Shown here: one piece after another, positions 25,401 through 37,400 of the stretch | Position numbering within the stretch: the first letter of the stretch is position 1 | Layout: every line of letters begins with the position of its first letter | From: Rickettsiales bacterium UBA4270 | GTDB taxonomy: Bacteria > Pseudomonadota > Alphaproteobacteria > Rickettsiales > Deianiraeaceae | Assembly (NCBI GenBank): GCA_002395105.1 | Contig: DGWA01000011.1 | Location: 18,314-82,313, forward strand | Direction of reading: 5' to 3' | Length of the DNA: 64,000 nt | Position numbers and translations under genes: made by a program | Notes under the pieces: model-generated | What the model saw: only the letters and a program-made list of their open reading frames with translations | The model's database searches: none | What the model was told of the DNA's origin: nothing

Positions 25401-28400
25401 GCGTTTGGCTTTTGATACTATGTATATTCCATCGCCGTGTTTTAAACCACAACTCATTTTGCCATCATAACGATCACCATTGGCATATATTACTTGCATT
25501 TCACCATTAGGAAGCCCGAAATTATAAATAGGAAGATCAACAATTCCGTATTTGTCCTTAGCATATTGTATATAACTAAAATTTCGTTCAACATTACTAA
25601 TCGTATTTTTAATATTATTAATCTTATCATTTTTAACACTTGTAAGTTTATCCATTTCATATCGACAGTTAAATGTTCCTTCATATTTATTTCCTTTCAA
25701 GTCAATAACTTTACCTTTAAACTCTGTTGAATTTATTTGTTGCTCTAAATATAATGAACATTTGTATTTTTTGTCTCCATTTACAACAAACTGATATTTT
25801 TCAGGTACATAATCGATATTATCATTTATTTCAAAATATTTTCCATTGTTTAAAAAATTATCAAAAAATATGTGTGTGATTTTATTTTTTGTATTAATCT
25901 TAAAACCATATGTTTTACCTTTATTATATAAATATTCTACACGTTCTGCTTCTTCACTGTTTATTTGTGGCATCCTATCCTCGCCTAATGGTATGTTTTT
26001 AGTGTGCGACAGTGTTGTATCATCAGTATTATATAGCATTTGTTCATATTTTTCATTAGAACTTTTTTTTAAACAAGATTTTAAATATACTTCTTTATAA
26101 TTTTGTTTAAATGTAGCATCAATGTTGCTATATCTTCCTCGTACTTCATTACTTGTTCCCATTGTATCAGAGATCCTCGATCTAAATTGTAATTGTTCTT
26201 CAAAAAAAAATTTTTGTAATACTAAATTAAATTTTTTTTTTGTAATTTGATTAACAATAAGATTGTTACGTGTTGTACTTTTGTTGACATAATCATTATG
26301 TATTTTAGAAACTTCACAATTTCCTTTTCCTGCAACATCATATATTTCTGATTTTAAGATACAGTTTGAATTATTATAATTATAAATTGAAAATTTATTA
26401 CTTAAACTATTTTTCTCTGTTAATACAAAATCGTCAATCGTTAATTTACCTTCTTTCCAAGTACCTGTAAGACAATAAGATTTATTTTTATTAAAATTAA
26501 TAAAATCAAAAATTTTTTTTTCTTCCTCTGATAATCCAAAATTAAAACCTGCCAAAGGAACAGTCATGTCAAGATCTTCATTACCTGCTGTATTTGTACT
26601 AGCATCCTTAACAAGAGTATGTAGTTTACCTGATCCATCTTCTTTTCCTTGTTTAAATTCTCCTTCGTAAATAATATTATATTTTTTATATGTTTTCTTG
26701 CAATCATTTCCGTTAATAAGAAACTCACTGTTTGTTTCATCAAAAACAAAGTCACCTTCAAGCTTACAATCCTCATTTTCTTCAAGACCTTTAAATGTAT
26801 AATTTTTAAGTAAGTCTCTGTAATTATTAATATCTATTCCTTCCGTATTTATTTGTGTTGCTTGCAAGCAAATATTCGACATCATGCTCAGTTCAGTATT
26901 GTTATCAATTGATTCTAAGTCTAGATTAATACTGCTATTTAATTTATAAACTTCAGTTAAAATATCAGCAGCATTTTTTACAAAAATAAACTTTGGTTTA
27001 TTACTATTCTCTGGAACATAGATAGCTTCAAATACTTTTTCAAAATTTTGACCTTTCTCGTCTTCAGCATTAAATATTTTTTTACAAGCTTTACCGTAGC
27101 GATTATATTCAATTATATCATATTTACCATTTTCTTTAAGTGTAGCTTTTTTTTTGATAAACACTACTCCTTGTTGCAAATCAATATCATTATTATCTGA
27201 GCCAAGAATGTTTTTTATATCTTCTACTTTTAGACCTTCATCTGCAAATTCAAAATAACTTTTTGTTCTATTTGTTTTAACATCTTTGATATATAAATTA
27301 ACTATTTTGCCACCTTCATTAAAATTTACTTCAATACTTGTATCGTTTTTTACGAATCTCTTAAATTTATGTTTTTCCATTATTAAACGCTTAGAAATAT
27401 CAAAAGTTAAATTGTCAGTCCAATTGCCTTTAACCATAGTGAAACCTGTTACATCAAATTTAACTACACCATTGTCTTTGTCTTTTATTTGTAGTTGTTG
27501 CTGTGCAATTGGTACTTGTTGTTGCACAACATTTGCTGGTACAATATTATTAACTTGCCGTACATCAAAGTTATAACTTCCAACGCCAATTGGTTTATCA
27601 GATTTTACGTTCCCTTTATATTTATATAATTCGAAGTTTATTTCACCATTGTCATCATTAAGAACATATCCTCCTTTTTTATCATCTTCAAATTTACCTT
27701 TGTAAATGATTTTTTTCTCTATTTTTTTTCCTTTAATAATTTCGCCTTCTTGTGTGTAATCTCCAGTAAGTATGACTTTGTCTTTTTTTGTTTTTTGTAT
27801 ATCTTGTTCTATATTTGTTAATATATCTTTATCTAAACGTTTAGTATCTGTTAAATAACCATTAGAGTCTTTTTGTGCATCTGGTTTGAAAACTTGAATT
27901 CTTACGTTACCGACAGTAATTTGTCTTTGTTCTGTATCAATATTTTCAAGATTAATTTCTTGTTCTTCATTTTCAACATTACTGCCAGCATTGTTATTAA
28001 CAATTTCTTCTTCAGCTTCACAATATGTTGTTAGCAACAATTTATTTATTTCATGTGAATTACCATCGTATATATAATCAAATTCTTGTGAACTTGTATT
28101 TGTTGGATTTCCGTTATAATCACATTTATAAAATGCAGATTTAACTTTAATGTCTCCTGGATTTGGACCGATAGCAGTGAATTCAACTGTATCATATTGT
28201 TCTGGAGCTATTTGCTTCTTGTGTAATGTGATGTGCTCATTAATATCATACAACTTTTCTTCTGTGATTTCATTATCACGCCCTTTAATATATCGTTTTA
28301 TTTTTTCCGTTCGATTACCTCCTTCATCTGAATAATAAACTTTTCGTTCAGAAATGTAATAAACTTCCGCTCCTTCTTCTTCTGCAGTTTTTTGTTCATC

Positions 28401-31400
28401 TATTGTTTCTGTATACCAACAGTTATTATCTTGATGATTATCTTCAAAATATTTTGACGTTATTGTTATTTTTTGGTTATCACCACTGACATAAGAATTG
28501 TTTTTAAACTTTAATGTTACTTTTGAGCCCTTAAACATATATCGACCCGATTTTGCTTCATCATATTTTACTATTGGTATTCCTAACAATAACACATCGC
28601 TATCAAAATATTCTATAGTTCCTTCACCACATCTACAATCGTATTTAAATGGTCCTTTATATAGTCGTCCATCGCACATTTTTTCAGTACCGTTATCATC
28701 GTGTACTTGCATGTTTTTATTGAATTTACATTCATGTGTTGTTAATACTCCACCGATATCACGTTCTAATTCTCCCACTTTAGTTTTTTGTAAAAGAATA
28801 ATTTCTCTTTTACCTTGTTCTGTTCCATTAAATTTCATTGGATCAATATCGTCATTATTATACGTTCCTTTGTAATCATAATATTTAATATGTTTTAATG
28901 TACTTTTACTGTTACATATTTCACGATCAAAAAATACCTCATCAGGATCTGTTGTTTTAAAGCAAAACCCTGTAATATTATTACCATCATCTTTACAACG
29001 TTTTGCAAGCAATTTGAATTTTCCATAATCTATACCTACTGTAATATTTTTTACATCTTTTATTTTATATTTGTAATATTCTAAATTATAATATTTTTCT
29101 ATTACAGACGTAGATTCTTGTGCTACACTAGCTTGTTGTTGAACTGGTTGTGCATGTTGTGCTGGTACTGTTAGTTGTGATTGTTCTAAATCTTGAGATA
29201 TATCGTCATAAATATACGCATATTGTTCTTTGTTTGTTTTTAATGTTATATTTAATTTCCCAGCATTGTCTTCTTTAGTATATTTCTCGGTAAGACTAAC
29301 TAACAGATCATTACTATCACCTAGTTTATAATCTTGATTGCAAAAAAATGTCGTTACAGTATTTGTCTTGGTACCATTTGCATTATTATAATTAGTATTG
29401 ACATAACCTGTTTGATCATAAGTATCTTTTCCTCTTCTTGTGATAATATCACCAACTAATGTGTTTTTATAAACTTGCGAACATTTATCAAATGGTACTG
29501 CTTTAAGAATATTTTCAATTTTAAAATCAATTATCGTACCACTTGGAATACCATCTTTTATATTTTTTTGATCTTCACTTGAAAGTGTGCTTACCTCACA
29601 ACCATTATTTCCAACACTATATTTAAATAAAAGTTTACCATTTTTATATTTTGATATTTCTTTAACTTTTTTATCATTATCTAATTGCAACAAAGTGCAT
29701 TCACCATTATTATATGTAACTGCAATATTATCTGGTAGTTGTAATGTAATTTTTTGTGAAACATCAATTGTAAAATCTTTACTAAATGTTGCATTAATAG
29801 TACATCCTTTTTTTAAACAGAAACAATTTAGACTGTTTTTATCGTCTTTTTTTTCAACATAATTTTTAGTTAATTCATTATTGGTTAAAAAATTCAAAAA
29901 AGCTTTACATTTATTGCTATCGTCGCTTGTTACGCAAATATCGCACCCTTGATTATGACCAACTGTAATACGTCCAAAACCTCTATGACGACCTGCAGAA
30001 AAATTACCTTCATAAACATTATCTTTTTCGTATGTTTTTTTTCCAAGACCATGTTCTTTCCCTTCTGAAGTTTCACCTTGGTAAAAACTGTTTTCATAAA
30101 CAATTTCGCATTTTTCTCCATCAATACATACTTTACCGTCTTTTTTATATTTAAAAGTACCTACATAAAAAATCTTTTTTTCAGTATCAAGATTGTATCC
30201 TTCTAATACTCCATTATTATTATTTTTCATTATTTTCGTTATTTCAACATCATTTTCTTTTATTTTTAAGCCTTGAATGTCCCTACTACTACTTGAATGA
30301 GTAACATCGCGTGACATAACATCGTTTATAGCATTTTCTTGGCTTTCTGAAAGATTGTATTCTCTAATAGTTCCATATGCTTTAATTTCAGTCGGAACCT
30401 CATTACCTAAGTTTTCTTTTTTTATGTCTGAAAGTCGTAAACCTTCTGTACACCCAAACAATTTTAAGTTTTTTAAATAACTTTGTTCATCAACTTCGCA
30501 TAAAAGCAGTTTTGATGTACTACTTGTTTTTTCTTTTTCTATATCAACATCAGTTATCTTTATATCGCATTTACCTAAATTATTATACTTAGTATATGAT
30601 GGCCGATTACTTTCATCTAATTGATATTTAATTCCTCCGTGTAATTCTATCTTTGGAAATTCAATAACAGTATCGACAACAAAATCTCTTAGTTTATTAA
30701 ATTCAATCCCTTCATCTTCAAAGAGTTGATCATTTGGGTTTACTCCGGTGAATTGTTGGCATATTTGCTGATCATATTGTTCTAATTTTTTTCCTTGTCT
30801 TGCAAAATATTTCACATAACACTTTTTAAAAATAGTTTCGTTAGCTGAGTTTTTACATTCATTATATTTAGATAAACTTACAAAGCGTTTTATTGTTTTT
30901 TTAGTGTTATCGACGTTATGTTTTTTAAGTTCTACCCTAAGAACATTTTTTTCAATTGTTCCACGTACAAATTGATATTTGACTATATCTACACAATATT
31001 CATCCTGGTTGTCTCTTGTTTTATATTCTTTTATCAACAACAATTTTTTACCATTAATTTTGGCTCCCGAACATTGAAAATCCATTCTCCAGGAATAATG
31101 TCGTTCTTTATTAATTTCATTAATCACGTCTTTTTTTAATTTCACTAAACCATTGGAACCTATAAAAAAACTATTAAAATTATCATCGTTTTCAAAAACA
31201 ATACTTGCTGGATGACTTGTAGATTTTACACTTACCATTTGTTCGCCCATCAACTGAAGATTACTAAATTTTCCTTCGACTAAATAACCAAGATTTTCAT
31301 AAGTACATGTACCTTGTTTAAAAACACCTTTATTAAAAGTACCGTCTAAAGTAACATTGCAAGTAATGTTTGGTTTACCAAGTGTGATTTTCTTTTTCAA

Positions 31401-34400
31401 TGTTCCTTTTCCTTGATACAAACTATCATCTAAAAAAAGTAAACTTTTTCCGCTATAATACTCAATCTTTTCACCTTCTTTATTATAAGTATAAAATTCA
31501 CCTTTACAATATTCATCTTCTTTTTTCACTTTTGCATATATATAATCATCAGAACATGATTTTTTGTTGAAAGCTTCTACTGTTGTATCATCGTTTATTT
31601 TGGTATTTTTTTCATTTAAAAATTGTTTGTTTTCTAATTTAGATATAGTTTTTGAATATTCAGTAAGCTCATTATTCTTATTACAAGCCATTTTATATGC
31701 TTTTTCAACTTCTTCATTAATTGCATATTTTTCACTTATTTCACTAGGGTTTTCTTCTCTATATTTAAAAATAGCTTTTTTTATAGTATTATTATCATAT
31801 TCAAATTCAATTTCACCACCATGATCTAAAATATTACCACCTTCATCATTAGCCAAACCTTTATTATTACAATATAACGATTGTTTAGTTATTTTTTCTT
31901 CTCCATTTCGTATAGTAGAAAAAATTTTTCTTTCATCCGAAACTTTATTGCCATTTTTTTGTATAAACTCCTCAATAAATTTACCAACGTTATCCGGTTT
32001 TTTACGCGATATTTCTGTTGTTATTATTCTATTTCGATTATCCGTACTTTTTTTATTATATTTCTCTAAAATACCGTTAGAAAACGATACTTCAATAGTA
32101 GAATTATCGGTGTCTTTATATGAAACAGACGCACTATCTTTATTGAATTTAAGCAAAAAGTCATCTGCTTTAAAAATGTTTTCTTTCGTTGTATCAATAT
32201 TACCTTTATGGAAATTACAATGTCCTGCTTCTCCTTCTACATCTACTTTAAAAATAATTGACGGTGAGTCATTAATGTTAAAAACTCCATTGTTGCCAAT
32301 AAATTTTAATAATTTAGCAAGAGATGTATCTTCTTCGTATCCATACAATGTAAATGGTTGTTCTTTTTTTATTTTAAATTCTTGTGCCACTCCGTGCGCA
32401 CCATAGAGTTGAAATGGACCTTTATATTCAAAATCAGGATTGTTAGATTTTAATGTTCCACCATCTTGAAATGCAGTTTGACTGGCAATACCTTTATAGT
32501 GAATTTCGCTATCATAAATGTCTCCATTAAACAAAACACTACCATCATCAAAAATATCTTCATATCCTTTAAATAAAAATTTATTATCTGTTAAATTGTT
32601 TAGAGTAAAAAAATTTCTATATTTCAATATATAATGTCTATTTTGGATTTGCCCTTCATCATCATTTTCTTTTATCATCACATCTTTTTCAGTAATAAAA
32701 AAATCGTTTTTAAATTTTTTATCTAAAAACAGTTTATCGCTTTCCTTTACAATGTCTTCTTTAAAATTTAAATCAAAACATTGTCTTATACTTTTTACAG
32801 TCTCAGAATCTTCTGCTTGTTTTGAAAACAAATATTTTCCTTCGACCTTCTTATTAGCGTCCAATTCATTATCTATAAATTGTTTTAAATTTTCACTATC
32901 ACCATCGCTTGTATGATAATCAATAGTTAAGCCGTTATAACTCGCAGTATCTTCATATTTATAAACTTTATATTCTTCAATTTCAAAAGTCGTTTCATCT
33001 TTATTATATCCGTCAATATCATTATTGGTTAAATCTTCATCTTTTTTATTATATTTGATTTTATGCAACGTTAAATTACTAAAATCGTTATTATCTATGT
33101 CATACCCATCAGCGCCATATAAAACTCTACAAGCACGATCAAAAATTTCAATAGTTCCATTGTCTTTACTTTCTTCATTACCTTCATTATAAAATATATA
33201 ATTTCCATTATCATCCATCTTCCTACTTACAGATTGTATTATTTTAACGTCATCTTGAATATTATAATTATTTAATAATCCCAAACAATATTCTTTGTTC
33301 TTTTCTTTTAAAATCTTTTTTAATCGCCTTCCCTTGTTGTTATCGGATTCTTTACTAACTGTTAAATCTTGTGTTTTTTTCCATTGATCATTGTTAAATA
33401 CATGCATGGTAATGTTATCCAATACATCCTGATGGTTAACTATTATATATTTTAAAACAAGCTTTTCTATACTTCTATTATTACGATAATAAATTACGGT
33501 TTCTTTTTTATTGTCATTAGACTGATAATTTACAACAACATTGCTATTGAAGTCAATAAAACTATCTTTTGTAAAATTACAAATTATTTCAGCGTTTTTA
33601 ATTTTATCACTACCATTCTCTATATTAGCCGTTCCAAGAATATCTGCAAGATATGTATCTTTTTCTGACTGCTTAATAAAACGACTAAATAAAGATAATT
33701 CTTGACCGTTATTTTGTTCTGCGTTTTCATTAAAACGAATATTACATTTATTCACTGGTTTGCCTTGTGCAAATTCCGACTTTAATTCAAGTCCACAACT
33801 GTACTTTTTAGTACAATTTTTACCGTTCAGCATTCCATTAGAACTAAATGTTCCTTTGCACAAACTATTTTCTGCATCATATTTTATACCTTTTATACTG
33901 CCATCAGCTTTTTTAGTAAAATGACTGATAATTCTATATTGTTCTAAATCAAAATCATATGGAATATTATTTTGCTCTACTGTAAGTGCATCTTGTGCAT
34001 TCGACAAATCAAATGATTCTTCCATTTGCTCACCATCGACTTTACTAACTTTCGTAACTTTTTTTAATAAGTATATGTTGTTGTCATCGTAATCATACTT
34101 ATAACATTCGCTTTCACCTATTTTACCACCTTTGTCATCGCAATTTTTTATGTAATTTTTAAGTCTGCCATCTTCGTCATAAATCAATAAATTATATTTT
34201 CGTGAATCCGGATTAAAAACAACTAACCGACATATTTTTAATCTCTTGTTTTGTCTTACAGTTTCTTGATCTACAACTGCTTCTAATTTATTGCTAAATC
34301 TAAGTTGCTGACAGCCAACTAATATATTTTCTATTCTTTCGTTGTCTTCAATACTTGCAACTTTTTTATAACGATTAATGATGTTTTCATAATTAACATG

Positions 34401-37400
34401 ATATTCTGTTTCCGAAGAAGTTGCAAAAAAATCAATACTAAAATTAAGTTTATTTTGTTTAATGTTTTTGCATTCTGCCTTGAGAATTTTATTTTCTTGA
34501 GAAAATGTACCAACAACTTCAATGTTTTCACAAAACGTTTTAGTTGTTAATCCATCGGCTGAAAAAGAGCAACAATCGCGTCGAGAATCTAAAACACTGT
34601 TTATCCACGTACCTTCAATAGTTTCATTTTCCTGCAATTCAACATAATTATTCACGCCATATTTAACTTTTAATTTACCTGAACTTGTATTTTTTAATTG
34701 GCCACGACCGTCCATTTTATTATCACGTAATGAACCTTTATATTCGGCAGTTTGGTTTCGTTCTTCATTGAAATTCAAATATTTCACCACAGCGTTCTCA
34801 CATGTAAAATTCAATTTGTTTATATTGTCAATCAAATCATCTGGACTATTAATTTCACTGATTTTTTCAACACCTTCTTTTCTTCCATCATACGATAAAA
34901 AATCATATATATTTGATTTGTCATCATAATATGCAATTCCACTATAGATACCTCGTTGTTTTACATCCCTAAAATCTTCTAATAATATTTCTTCGCATTG
35001 AATTTTATCTTTTGAAATTGTAATTAAACCATTTGTTTTTATTTTTGCATTTTTTATGTCTAGTTGTTTTTGTCGTTCAAAACAGTTTTTAAATGTTGCT
35101 GATTGTCCTTCTTCTTTAATGCTCTTTAAAATTTGGCTTTCGGAAACTTCTTTATTAAGAGTTCCTTCTTCTTTTTGTTTTTTATAAAATTCAAAAAGAA
35201 CTTTAGAACGATCTTCTGCTGATGTAGTATCTATAGTAATTCGAGCAGCAGATTTTAGCATGTTGTCATTACCATAAGCAATTGCGCTTATTTCTTGTTC
35301 GTAATCTGGAGAATATAATGTTTTTCCTTTATCATTACATCTTGTTTTTTGTAAAATAGTGAGACCTTTTTTATTATATTCTACATTATTATAGTAACAA
35401 TCTCCACCATTATTATCAATATAAATTTTTTTTAAACTATTTTTATCGACCCAAATTTGTTGCTTAATTTTAGGAGGATTAGGATTTCTATAACATATTC
35501 TATCAAACAATGCTCCATATGTAGTAATGTTGCACATTCCCTGTTCTATTTGTTCTTTGCTATCTTGATCTTCAAAATCTAAAAAATTTTCTCCTAGTTT
35601 GTTTCCAATATATCTTCCTAAACCGTCATCTTTAAAAAAAGCAAAACTCGCCAATATTTCACCGTTTTCTTCTTGTACACCTTTTTTGATTTTTAATGAT
35701 AATATTTTTTTTTCATCTTTTTCAAGATCACTATTATCATAAACTTCTTCTAAAGTTAATTTGTTGCCGATATAATTATAACATCTTCCATCGTTGTTAT
35801 GCATAATTTTCGCATCTTTGTTTATATAGATGATGTTTAAATCTTTATTAAATTTTCCTTCCAATTTATCATCTTCTACAAAACAATCATTGCATACAAA
35901 AAATCGATCTTTATATTCACTAATATCATATCGAGCTTTTATTGTCAATTCACCTTCTACATCATTTTCACTATACTTGCCTTTAAAATGATAAGCACCA
36001 GACATAATTTCTGCATTATTGCAAGATAATTTAAGATCTCCTTCAGATTCAACAAATTCACCTTTTTCAAAAAAAATTCCTATTTTGTCTTTAAAACTAG
36101 CTACAGTGCCTACATATGTGCTGTCTTTAGAATTTTTATAAGTACAGGATAACAGTTTTTCATTTCTATATTCTTCATCATTTAACAACATAGAAACCTC
36201 GTTCTCGAAACTTGAGCTAGAATAAGAATTGATAATTCTTTTCTCTTCTTCAATTATATTACCAAACTCATCGCGTAGTAAAAACGGATCTTTTACTTTG
36301 TACCTTTTAGGAATAAACGTCAATCGCAACTCTTTGTCTTGTTTTTTTATTATAACTTTTTTAAATAATCCTTGTAAAGTTTTTTCAATAGATGTCGAAT
36401 CGGATTTCTCGTTCCCATTTTGGTCGCAGTTAAATATAGTTTTTATAACTTCTTCATTTTCAAATTGTTCTGATATATATTGATTAGTGTTATTATTAAT
36501 ATGAATCATTTTTTCTACTCCTTTATTATTTAAATCTCCTAAATGTTTATGTATTTTTTCTACATCAAATCCTTTTTTGGGACCTAAATTGTTAAGTAAG
36601 TTTTCTAAATCATTAACAACACTGTTACCGAAATCATTGCTAGTATCTCCATTGAAGAAATATTTGCTTTTGAAACGAATTTTTTCATCTTCGATATTGC
36701 TATCTTCAACAATATCATCAGTGACTTTAATACATTTTCTGTTATAATAGTATTCAAAACTTTTGCCATCGTTTTTAATAACTATAACAGGAGTCTCTGC
36801 CTTACCATCTCTAAAAGTTGCTAACACTTTATCGCCTTTATTTAATTTAATTCCAATCATCTTTCGATTATAAGCTCTGCCTGCATACTTAACGCTTAAA
36901 GTAAAATCTTCTAAAACTTTCAAAGAACCACCTTCATCTTCTTCTTTTCCATTCATAATATTACCTGTGTATTCATATTCTTTCCGTGCTTGATATTTAC
37001 AAACTTCGCCTTCTAAAATGTTATCATCTAGAAAATCACCTTCAAAAACGATGTTACCATCGTCATCAAACATCTTTCCTTTGCCGTTTTTCTTATCATC
37101 TTTATAATTGCCAAAAAATCTAATTCCACCGTTATCATAAAAGGTTTGAAAAAAACCATTTTTAAGATCATTACTGTAAGAACCATCTTCAATAAGAATG
37201 TTGTTTTTGAAAGTCTTACCTCTACCGTTTTTTTTACCATATTTGAAAGTTCCTAAAAAATAAGATTCTTCGTCCTCTGCGTATAATTTACCTAAACCGT
37301 GCCTTAAACCTCCTCTATATTGACCTTCATACTTTATAACCCCATTGTCATAAAATTCTTTAACAAGATCACCTTCTCTTTCATAGTCTTTATACGATCC

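Noticed and set aside
20208..32406. Many plus-strand frames of 60-150 codons inside the giant gene (for example 20208-20642, 28498-28875, 31948-32406)
   Set aside because: They are antisense to the repeat-coding frame, rich in Phe/Leu/Ile/Ser as expected from reversed Lys/Asn/Glu codons, and have no recognisable motif or upstream signal.
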